A stretch of 64,000 bases of DNA from NCBI GenBank assembly GCA_051876355.1, contig JBJEHU010000061.1, positions 1 through 64,000 of the forward strand, in the 5' to 3' direction. The notes under the pieces were generated by a model. It was given only the letters and a program-made list of their open reading frames with translations, searched no databases and was not told where the DNA came from. The stretch comes from Olsenella_L sp051876355 (GTDB taxonomy: Bacteria; Actinomycetota; Coriobacteriia; Coriobacteriales; Atopobiaceae). Shown here piece by piece: positions 8,256-14,896 of this stretch (position 1 is its first letter; the number at the start of each line of letters is the position of its first letter). Both the position numbers and the translations under genes were made by a program.

Positions 8256-9332
8256 CTAGTCCTTCTGTGCAGTACCGAGCTTCCATGCAATATCAAGCTC
8301 GTAGGGATGCTCTGGCGTGCAGATGGGATGCGGCCACGTTGGCCTGTTTGCACAGTTCGGGAAGTACTCCGCTTCGAGCGCAAAGCCCGAGCCCTGCGTA
8401 TAGCGGGCTCCATCTTTCGCGTCCCTATCATCGAGCCAGTTGCCCGTATAGAGCTGCATGCCGGGAGCAGAGGTCCAGAACTCGAGCGTGCGTCCGCTCC
8501 TTGGATCTTCCGCTGCAAGGGCACGCCTGAGTCTGCCATCGGGCTCCCAGTTCCTGATGCAGAAGCAGTGGTCGTAGCCGCGGGCACACTTGAGCTGCAC
8601 GTTCTTTTCATCGATATCACGGGAAAGCGGCTTTGCCACTCTGAAGTCGAAAGGCGTTCCTGCAACTAGCTGCGGCGTGTCTTCGGTCACAAGGTCATCC
8701 TCAACCGGGATATATTCGTCTGCAGAAATCTGTGCCACAGCATCGAGCGCCGTTCCTCCTGCGTGCCCTGCAAGATTGAAATACGTGTGGTTCGTCATGT
8801 TCACGAACGTCTCTTTGTCGCTTTCGCAGCGATAGGAGATCGTGACCTTATATCCGCGATCTTCTTCAGCAAGCGCGAAGCGTGCCGTGAAATGGCGCGC
8901 GCCAGGAAGTCCCAGCTCCCCATCCCTCAGCTCTGTCCCGAGCGTCACCGCCGCTTCTTCTGTCTTCTCGAGCTGCCAGAGCCTCTTGTGGAGGCCGGCC
9001 GTCAGGCTCGAATGGAGATTGTTCCTCAGGTCCGGACCGTCATTCTTCTCGAGCGTATAGACCTTGCCGGAAAGCGGGACATGCGCACCCTCGGTCCTGT
9101 TTGCCACAGGACCGATTGTGCACCCATAGCAGGCCGGGTCGTCGAGATACCCATGGACGGTCGGCATGCCGAGGACGATGTCAGCCACCTGGCCTTCCGC
9201 ATCGGGAACGCGGAGGCCTATGACGGTCGCTCCGAAATCAGAGACGGAAAGCTCTGCTGCTCCTGCCTTCAGGTTGTAGCGTGTGGCTGCCCCACCACTG
9301 GGCAGCGATCCGAACGAAGATGTGTCGACCAT
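8256..9332 (-). CDS. galM: Aldose 1-epimerase (galactose mutarotase)
   Basis: Interconverts alpha and beta anomers of galactose and glucose, feeding alpha-galactose to GalK. A 358-residue protein with the family's active-site His segments (NHTYFNLAGH near residue 185) and the general-base Glu region FALEAEYFPN near 315. GGGAGG precedes the ATG by 6 nt. It is the first gene of the galactose operon, with the promoter region shared with the divergent LacI-type regulator. Confidence 0.92.
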   Translation of the reverse strand: MVDTSSFGSLPSGGAATRYNLKAGAAELSVSDFGATVIGLRVPDAEGQVADIVLGMPTVHGYLDDPACYGCTIGPVANRTEGAHVPLSGKVYTLEKNDGPDLRNNLHSSLTAGLHKRLWQLEKTEEAAVTLGTELRDGELGLPGARHFTARFALAEEDRGYKVTISYRCESDKETFVNMTNHTYFNLAGHAGGTALDAVAQISADEYIPVEDDLVTEDTPQLVAGTPFDFRVAKPLSRDIDEKNVQLKCARGYDHCFCIRNWEPDGRLRRALAAEDPRSGRTLEFWTSAPGMQLYTGNWLDDRDAKDGARYTQGSGFALEAEYFPNCANRPTWPHPICTPEHPYELDIAWKLGTAQKD

Positions 9333-9357
9333 GAGGTCCCTCCCGATTGAAGCCTTA

Positions 9358-9385
9358 AGGATATGTTAACGTACTCATAGCGCAA
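9358..9385 (-). promoter_or_regulatory. Candidate promoter of the galMKT operon
   Basis: On the minus strand TTGCGC (9380-9385) and TATCCT (9358-9363) are 16 bp apart, ending 26 bp upstream of the galM start. A palindromic GTTAAC lies within the spacer. Read by eye. Confidence 0.45.
9361..9374. promoter_or_regulatory. Candidate LacI-family operator in the galactose promoter
   Basis: The near-palindrome ATGTTAACGT centres on GTTAAC (9365-9370) inside the predicted galM promoter spacer. LacI-family repressors commonly bind short palindromes like this, and the regulator is encoded divergently 90 bp away. Binding by this regulator is inference. Confidence 0.35.
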
Positions 9386-9462
9386 TGCCTGCGGAAATGC
9401 GGACCTTGTGATAAGGTTTCAGCGGATGGACGCAATTGACGGGGGAGCGGCAGGAGGAAACG

Positions 9463-10479
9463 ATGGCAAGACGTGCAGGACAGACACGGCCGGTCTCGGC
9501 TGCCGATGTGGCACGCGCTGCCGGCGTCTCCCAGCAGACCGTCTCCCGTGTCGTCAACAACCAGCCAAATGTGAGCGAACGGACGCGCAAGGCCGTGACC
9601 GAGGCGATGGAAGAGCTCGGCTTCCGGCCGAACTTCGCTGGCCGTTCTCTTCGAAGCGGCCGCTACCATTCCGTCGGCCTCTCCATCTACAACATCACGC
9701 AGTATGGCAACCTGTCGACGCTCGACGGCATCGCAAGTGCAGCACGGTCTCACGGCTATGCCATAACGATGGAAGAGGAGCGCGACGACAGCCCGATCTC
9801 GCTCGAGGTGACGACGAGGCGCATGCTGGCGCTGCCGGTCGATGCGATGATTGCAAGCATGAGCATCAAGGCAGGGGACTTCGAGACGTACCGTCCTGCT
9901 GCAGGACTAGGCTGCGTGCTCCTCACGATGTATCCGCATCCTTCCTGCACGACTGTCGATTCCGACCAGTATGGGTGCTCCCGCCTCGTTATGGACCATC
10001 TCCTTGCCCATGGGCACCAGGAGATCCGCTTCGTCGCCGGCCCTTCCTTCTCGGTCGATTCGCGCTTCCGCGAGAAGGGATGGCGGGACGCTCTCGAGGA
10101 GCATAGCCTCCCTGTCGCAGAACCCATTGCCGGGGACTGGACGGCTGACTCGGGCTATGAGGCGGGCTGCCTTCTGGCGAAGGATGAGAAGGCAACTGCG
10201 ATCTATGCTGCCAACGACCAGATGGCCTTGGGTGTCATCTGTGCCCTCGAAGATGCAGGAAAGAGCGTCCCGGATGATGTGAGCGTTGTCGGCGTCGATG
10301 ATTCTCTCGGCAGCATGGTGCCCAAGAACAGGCTCACGACGGTCCGCTTCGATATGTTCCAGCGTGGCACCCGTGCCTTCGAGGAAGCGCTCAAGGCGGG
10401 AGAGCCAGGATATGAAGTGCAGGCTATCCGCATTCCCGGCACCCTTATCGAGCGCTCTACGGTGCGCGACATCAGATAG
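9463..10479 (+). CDS. LacI/GalR-family transcriptional regulator
   Basis: A 338-residue repressor: an N-terminal helix-turn-helix (SAADVARAAGVSQQTVSRVVN, about residues 12-32) followed by a hinge and a periplasmic-binding-protein-like effector domain. The ATG at 9463 is preceded by AGGAGGAAACG; a TTG at 9436 in the same frame has no comparable site. Divergent from galM-galK-galT, so the simplest role is galactose-responsive repression of that operon and possibly itself. The effector is not proven by sequence. Confidence 0.88.
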   Translation: MARRAGQTRPVSAADVARAAGVSQQTVSRVVNNQPNVSERTRKAVTEAMEELGFRPNFAGRSLRSGRYHSVGLSIYNITQYGNLSTLDGIASAARSHGYAITMEEERDDSPISLEVTTRRMLALPVDAMIASMSIKAGDFETYRPAAGLGCVLLTMYPHPSCTTVDSDQYGCSRLVMDHLLAHGHQEIRFVAGPSFSVDSRFREKGWRDALEEHSLPVAEPIAGDWTADSGYEAGCLLAKDEKATAIYAANDQMALGVICALEDAGKSVPDDVSVVGVDDSLGSMVPKNRLTTVRFDMFQRGTRAFEEALKAGEPGYEVQAIRIPGTLIERSTVRDIR

Positions 10480-10537
10480 CGCATCCGCCCTCTCGGGTAC
10501 AATGATGCCGTACGCAATTTCTCGGAAGGAACCTTCT

Positions 10538-10762
10538 GTGTTCATAGCTCTGTTCTCGACGGTATTCGGCATCTGGCTCATAGGCTGCATCATTGCCTTC
10601 TTCTTCAAGCTTGTCTGGTGGACGTTCGCGTTCGCCTTCAAGGCACTTGGCTGGCTCATCCTTGCCTGCATCGTGCTGGCGCTCCTGAGCGTCCCCTTCT
10701 TTGCCGGCGTCATTGCCTGCGGCGCCCTTCTCGCTGCGCTTGTGCATGCCGGCGCCCACTAG
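10538..10762 (+). CDS. Small two-helix membrane protein
   Basis: A 74-residue, strongly hydrophobic protein with two membrane segments separated by a short polar turn (about residues 5-25 and 35-65). The GTG at 10538 has AAGGA 7 nt upstream. A TACAAT hexamer at 10498-10503 is a plausible -10. The stop codon is one base before the next gene's ATG, so the two are probably translated together. No family recognised. Confidence 0.6.
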   Translation: MFIALFSTVFGIWLIGCIIAFFFKLVWWTFAFAFKALGWLILACIVLALLSVPFFAGVIACGALLAALVHAGAH

Positions 10763-10763
10763 G

Positions 10764-11510
10764 ATGGCAGCGAAGAAAGGGCCTTCCTTCATCCTCCATG
10801 CCGGAACGGTTCCGGTGGAAGTCACGAGACGCCGTGTCCGCAACCTCAATCTCCGCGTGACCCGCGATGGACGCTGCGTCATGTCCATCCCTCTGCCGTG
10901 CTCGCTCGCCTTTGCCCAGTCGTTCCTGGATGAGCGTGAAGGATGGGTCCAGGAGAAGATGGCTGCTGCAGAAAGAAGGATCCAGAAGGCATCCGAAGAG
11001 CGCTATCTGGAAGGCTCGGCTACGATGCTCTGGGGCGAGCCTTATGAGGTGAAGCTCAGGCAGGCTGAAGGCCGAAGGCAGTCTGTCTCGTTCGATCCAG
11101 ACACGAAGACCGTGACCCTCACGCTTGCACAGCCTGGTCTCGAAGATAGCGATGAGGGATCCCGCCTCCGCCATGCTGCCATCGCCGCCGTCAGAAAGCT
11201 TGCCCTCGAAGCTCGCCTTCCCGAGCTTGCTGCCGAGGCAGAAGAGCGGGCGGGCGTGCACGCAGCAGGCTGGCACGTGCGCGACATGAAGACGAAGTGG
11301 GGTTCCTGCTCGACCGGCACAGGACAGATCCGTCTCGCCTCATCGCTTGCCGCCTATCCCTCCTTCTGTGCTGAGGCGGTTGCCTGCCATGAAGCATGCC
11401 ATCTCATCGTTCCGAACCATAGCGCTGCCTTCTACCGAGAGCTCTCCCGCACCTATCCAGAGTGGAAGCAGGTACGCCAATATCTCAGGGATGCGCCAAG
11501 GCCTGCCTGA
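10764..11510 (+). CDS. YgjP-like zinc metallopeptidase (M48/DUF45 group)
   Basis: A 248-residue soluble protein with a C-terminal zinc-protease signature HEACH (HExxH) followed by PNHSAAFY, as in the YgjP/DUF45 (SprT-like) family. The N-terminal half shows the family's beta-rich region with VRRRV/RNLNLRV-type segments. The start at 10764 immediately follows the upstream stop codon (TAGGATG), so translation is likely coupled to the small membrane protein. Substrates of this family are poorly known; a proteolytic role is inferred from the motif alone. Confidence 0.8.
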   Translation: MAAKKGPSFILHAGTVPVEVTRRRVRNLNLRVTRDGRCVMSIPLPCSLAFAQSFLDEREGWVQEKMAAAERRIQKASEERYLEGSATMLWGEPYEVKLRQAEGRRQSVSFDPDTKTVTLTLAQPGLEDSDEGSRLRHAAIAAVRKLALEARLPELAAEAEERAGVHAAGWHVRDMKTKWGSCSTGTGQIRLASSLAAYPSFCAEAVACHEACHLIVPNHSAAFYRELSRTYPEWKQVRQYLRDAPRPA

Positions 11511-11605
11511 CAGACGCTCTCGTTTCTTCTGCGTTTACACCCCTTTCCGCAAAGTTCCAAAGCTGGCATGCTTGAAGGGCTGGACTAGATGGCAAGGAGG
11601 CAGCA

Positions 11606-12067
11606 ATGGCAGAGCTTGGGACCAAAGAGCTGAGACGGCTCTTCGCAGAAGACCATTTCGCAAGCGATGCCTGCGGCTGCAGGATCGAAGAGGCATATGC
11701 CGGATATGCACGCGTGAGCTTCGAGGTGGAGAAGCGCCACAGAAACCAGCGCAATGAGGTGATGGGCGGCGCCATCTTCACGCTCGGCGATTTCGCGATA
11801 GCCGTCGCCTCGAATGCGACGGGCACGGCACACGTGGCCGTGAGCTGCACGATAGAATTCCTGACGACCGTCAAGGGCACGCGTCTCATCGCAGAGGCGA
11901 AGGCCGAACGCGATGGCCGCCATCTTGCCTTCTATTCGGCCAGGATCGAAGACGAGCTCGGCACCTATGTCGCGCGCATGAGCTCGACAGGATTTGCAGT
12001 AGGAGAGATTCCTGAAGAGGTGCTTTCCCGCATCTCGGATGGGACTGAAAGGGAGAAGGAAGCATGA
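11606..12067 (+). CDS. PaaI-type hotdog-fold thioesterase
   Basis: A 153-residue protein of the PaaI/YbgC-like acyl-CoA thioesterase family. The typical segment HRNQRNEVMGGAIFTLGDFA carries the catalytic-region Asn and Gly residues, and the rest fits a single hotdog fold. AAGGAGG precedes the ATG. Its stop overlaps the next gene's start (ATGA), indicating one operon. The acyl-CoA substrate is unknown. Confidence 0.85.
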   Translation: MAELGTKELRRLFAEDHFASDACGCRIEEAYAGYARVSFEVEKRHRNQRNEVMGGAIFTLGDFAIAVASNATGTAHVAVSCTIEFLTTVKGTRLIAEAKAERDGRHLAFYSARIEDELGTYVARMSSTGFAVGEIPEEVLSRISDGTEREKEA

Positions 12068-12618
12068 AGAAGGATACGGCAGTTCTCGTGATCGATGTCC
12101 TCGTCTCTGGCGAGGATGACACGCTCTACAAGCAGGATCCTGCAGAGGCGGCGCTTGTCAAAAAGGCAGTCGAGGTCGTCGATGCGGCACGCGCGGCTGA
12201 AGTTCCGGTGATCTTCCTCTGCGACCAGCATATCAAGGGCGTGGACAAGGAGCTCGAGCTCTGGGGAGACCACGGCCTTAAGGGCGACGCCCGTCCGAAT
12301 CCCGAGCTCAGGGCAGGATCGGGTGCGCTTGACTTCATCATCCCGAAGAGGCGCTATTCGGGATTCTTCGGCACGGACCTCGACCTCACGCTCCGTGAGC
12401 TCGGCGTGAAGAAGCTCATTGTCGTCGGCGAGGATACGAACATCTGCGTGCTCCACACGCTTGCCGATGCCTGGAACTTGGGCTACGAGACAGAAGTCGT
12501 CACGGACGCGACGAGGACATTCCTCATCGGGACGCAGGAAGGCGCCCTCGAGCACATGAAGAAGTGCTTCGGGACCGTTCCTGTCACTGCTGCCGAAGCT
12601 GCTGCAGAGCTTGCATAG
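12064..12618 (+). CDS. Isochorismatase-family cysteine hydrolase
   Basis: A 184-residue alpha/beta hydrolase of the nicotinamidase/isochorismatase superfamily. The expected triad is visible: Asp in VLVIDVL near residue 11, Lys in IPKRRYSGF near 96, and Cys in GEDTNICVLHT near 128. Translationally coupled to the upstream thioesterase by a 4-bp overlap. Nicotinamidase (NAD salvage) is a possible activity, but the superfamily is broad and I do not assign a substrate. Confidence 0.85.
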   Translation: MKKDTAVLVIDVLVSGEDDTLYKQDPAEAALVKKAVEVVDAARAAEVPVIFLCDQHIKGVDKELELWGDHGLKGDARPNPELRAGSGALDFIIPKRRYSGFFGTDLDLTLRELGVKKLIVVGEDTNICVLHTLADAWNLGYETEVVTDATRTFLIGTQEGALEHMKKCFGTVPVTAAEAAAELA

Positions 12619-12645
12619 CCAATATTCCGTATATGAATGAACGAT

Positions 12646-12678
12646 GGAGGGCCTGTCTTCGGATGGGTCCTCCTTTTT
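12646..12678 (+). terminator. Intrinsic terminator after the hydrolase gene
   Basis: GGAGGGCC pairs with GGTCCTCC (one G-T pair) and is followed by TTTTTG. It ends the thioesterase-hydrolase transcript and isolates the next block. Confidence 0.75.
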
Positions 12679-12773
12679 GTTCGAAAGCAGGCAGTTTCCA
12701 GTCTTTTTGAAGCAGCATTCAGACATATAGGGATGATGTAGGAACATTCTGCCCATATTGTGGAGAGTTTCTG

Positions 12774-12779
12774 TACAAT
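12774..12779 (+). promoter_or_regulatory. Candidate -10 box of the flavoprotein-hypB-hypA block
   Basis: TACAAT sits 46 bp upstream of the flavoprotein start in the gap after the previous terminator. No good -35 hexamer lies at the usual spacing, so this is tentative or dependent on an activator. Confidence 0.3.
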
Positions 12780-12825
12780 ACTGAAATTGCTGTGTTGGGA
12801 ATGCAACAGACGGGAGAGGGTCTGT

Positions 12826-14217
12826 ATGGACAAGAGCCAGCGCATCTGCATCGTGGGCGGCGGCCCTGCAGGAACATCGATGGGCATGTATCTGCAGAAG
12901 CAGGGCTTCCACAACTACACGATCTACGAGAAGTCGGGACGTGTCGGCGGCAAGGCGTTCTCGCCGAAGATGGAAGTCACGACGAAGGATGGCAAGAAGG
13001 AGCAGCGCACGATTGAGATGGGCGCTGTCATGGGCTGCGACACCTATTTCGCCGTCCATGAGTGCGAAGAGTTCGGCGGCGCGACACACGCTGACGGTCC
13101 TGCCATGGGCAGGCGCTTCACGAACACCGACGGCACGCCGATCAAGCAGTCGAAGCTTTCGCTCCTCAAGAAGGTCATGAAGATGCGCAAGCTCTCGAAG
13201 CTCTTGGCCACGAAGTACAAGGGCTACGACGTCAATGGCCACAGAGGCGTGGCCCAGGGCCGCTACGAGGGCCTCTGCCCTTCGCCTGAACTCAAGCTTG
13301 CCCATATCGAGGGAGAGAATCCGAACCTCAAGGACCTCTCGATGCCGTTCTCGGAGTTCCTGAAGCTCAACCACTGCGAGGACGCAGAGCTCGTCTGGAA
13401 GGGCCCCTTCACGTCCTTCGGCTATGGCTACTTCGACGAGATTCCGGCAGCCTACGTGCTCAAGTACCTCGATGCATTCACGGTGAAGCAGTTCCTGTCC
13501 ACCGGCAAGCTCTGGACGTGGAAGAACGGCACGGAGTCCATCTGGCAGGGCGTGAACGACCACCTCGAGCACCCGGCAGTCCTCAACACCGAGGTCACCG
13601 GCATCAAGCGCGAGGACGGCAAGGTCACGGTCACGCTGAACGGCGACCATGAGGAAGTCTTCGACAAGCTTATCATCTGCACGCCGCTCGAGATGTTCCT
13701 GGGCTACGGCGACCCGACCGACGAGGAGCGTCGCCTCTTCTCGAAGATCCAGAACAAGGAATACTTCACGATGGCAGTGAGGACGGAAGACGAGAAGTCT
13801 CCCGACATCTCCTACTACTACTTCGACAACATGACGAACGAGACGCGCGGCCACCTCATGGTCTTCTATCACCGCTGGCCAGACTGCGGCCCGCAGCCGC
13901 TCGTCACGTTCACGCTCAGGAACCACGAAGGTATGGAGGATGTCCCGTTCGATGCCGCCCGCGACACGACGCTTGCCGACATGGCAAAGTCCGGCCTTCC
14001 TGTCGTCAAGACCGAGCGTATCGACGATTGGTACTACTTCCCGCACGTGTCGAGCAAGGACTATGCTGATGGCTGGTACGACAAGGTAGAGGCGCTGCAG
14101 GGCCAGAAGAACACCTACTTTGCCGGCGAGGTCATGGCATTCGGCGACATGGAGGAGACCGTCGAGTACTCGAAGGATCTCGTGCGCCGCTTCTTCACGG
14201 ATACAGACAAGGCTTAA
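12826..14217 (+). CDS. Flavin amine-oxidase-like NAD(P)/FAD-binding protein
   Basis: A 463-residue flavoprotein of the amine oxidase/protoporphyrinogen oxidase-like superfamily. A Rossmann FAD-binding motif GGGPAGTSMG occupies residues 11-20, followed by the second conserved patch SGRVGGKAF (37-45) and a C-terminal FAD-contact region (YFAGEVMAFGDME). No signal peptide or membrane segment. GGGAGAGGG precedes the ATG. It is followed after 4 bp by hypB and appears co-transcribed with hypB, the large Fe-S flavoprotein and probably hypA. Substrate unknown; the family oxidises amines, carotenoids or protoporphyrinogen, and none is specifically indicated. Confidence 0.75.
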   Translation: MDKSQRICIVGGGPAGTSMGMYLQKQGFHNYTIYEKSGRVGGKAFSPKMEVTTKDGKKEQRTIEMGAVMGCDTYFAVHECEEFGGATHADGPAMGRRFTNTDGTPIKQSKLSLLKKVMKMRKLSKLLATKYKGYDVNGHRGVAQGRYEGLCPSPELKLAHIEGENPNLKDLSMPFSEFLKLNHCEDAELVWKGPFTSFGYGYFDEIPAAYVLKYLDAFTVKQFLSTGKLWTWKNGTESIWQGVNDHLEHPAVLNTEVTGIKREDGKVTVTLNGDHEEVFDKLIICTPLEMFLGYGDPTDEERRLFSKIQNKEYFTMAVRTEDEKSPDISYYYFDNMTNETRGHLMVFYHRWPDCGPQPLVTFTLRNHEGMEDVPFDAARDTTLADMAKSGLPVVKTERIDDWYYFPHVSSKDYADGWYDKVEALQGQKNTYFAGEVMAFGDMEETVEYSKDLVRRFFTDTDKA

Positions 14218-14221
14218 GGTC

Positions 14222-14893
14222 ATGGAAGAAATCAAGATCATCGAACTCAAGGAGAGCGTGTTCGCCGACAACGACGCCGAAGCGGAGAAGCTCCGCCAGA
14301 GCCTGAAGGCGAAGGACACGTTCCTCGTGAACGTTATGAGCTCGCCTGGTGCCGGCAAGACGTCGACCTTGAAGGCGCTCATCCCCGAGCTTGCAAAGGA
14401 CCACACCGTCTCTGTCATGGAGGCAGACATCGACGGCGCAATCGACGCCGACGAGATCCAGGAGGAGACCGGAGCCCATGCCGTGCAGCTCCACACGGGC
14501 GGCATGTGCCACCTCGATGCCGGCATGACGGAGCAGGGCATCGCCTCGCTCGGAGACACCAAGTCCGATATCGTGTTCCTCGAAAACGTCGGCAACCTCG
14601 TCTGCCCGGCCGAATTCGATACCGGCGCTGCCGTCAATGCCGTGATCCTCTCGGTACCGGAAGGCGACGACAAGCCGCTCAAGTATCCGCTCATGTTCGA
14701 GAAGGCCGATGTCGTGATCCTCAACAAGTGCGACGTGCTGCCGTACTTCGACTTCGATATGGACCTCTTCAAGAAATATCTGAGGGACAGAAACGACAGC
14801 TGCGACCTCATTCCCATCTCTGCCAAGACCGGCGAGGGAGTGCCCGAGCTTGTTGAATGGTTCCAAAACGCGTATGAAGCATGGAGGGCCTAG
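14222..14893 (+). CDS. hypB: Nickel-insertion GTPase HypB
   Basis: HypB hydrolyses GTP to drive nickel insertion, usually into [NiFe]-hydrogenase, working with HypA. The 223-residue protein has the P-loop SPGAGKTS (residues 41-48), the G-domain metal site TGGMCHLDAGM with Cys96 and His97, and a NKCD base-specificity motif. It lacks the N-terminal His-rich or CxxCGC extension found in some HypB proteins. The ATG at 14222 follows AAGGTC. Genes on both sides are redox flavoproteins rather than hydrogenase subunits, and hypA lies 3 kb downstream. Confidence 0.92.
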   Translation: MEEIKIIELKESVFADNDAEAEKLRQSLKAKDTFLVNVMSSPGAGKTSTLKALIPELAKDHTVSVMEADIDGAIDADEIQEETGAHAVQLHTGGMCHLDAGMTEQGIASLGDTKSDIVFLENVGNLVCPAEFDTGAAVNAVILSVPEGDDKPLKYPLMFEKADVVILNKCDVLPYFDFDMDLFKKYLRDRNDSCDLIPISAKTGEGVPELVEWFQNAYEAWRA

Positions 14894-14896
14894 GAC

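Noticed and set aside
9436..9462. A TTG at 9436 as start of the LacI-family regulator.
   Set aside because: No ribosome-binding site precedes it, while the ATG at 9463 has a strong one and gives the normal N-terminal length.
11965..14826. A 953-codon open frame on the minus strand opposite the hydrolase, flavoprotein and hypB genes; similar long frames lie opposite ftsK, pnp, aldehyde dehydrogenase and the surface protein.
   Set aside because: High third-position GC removes stop codons from the antisense frames. They lack ribosome-binding sites and recognisable domains, and they follow the codon phase of the real gene on the other strand.
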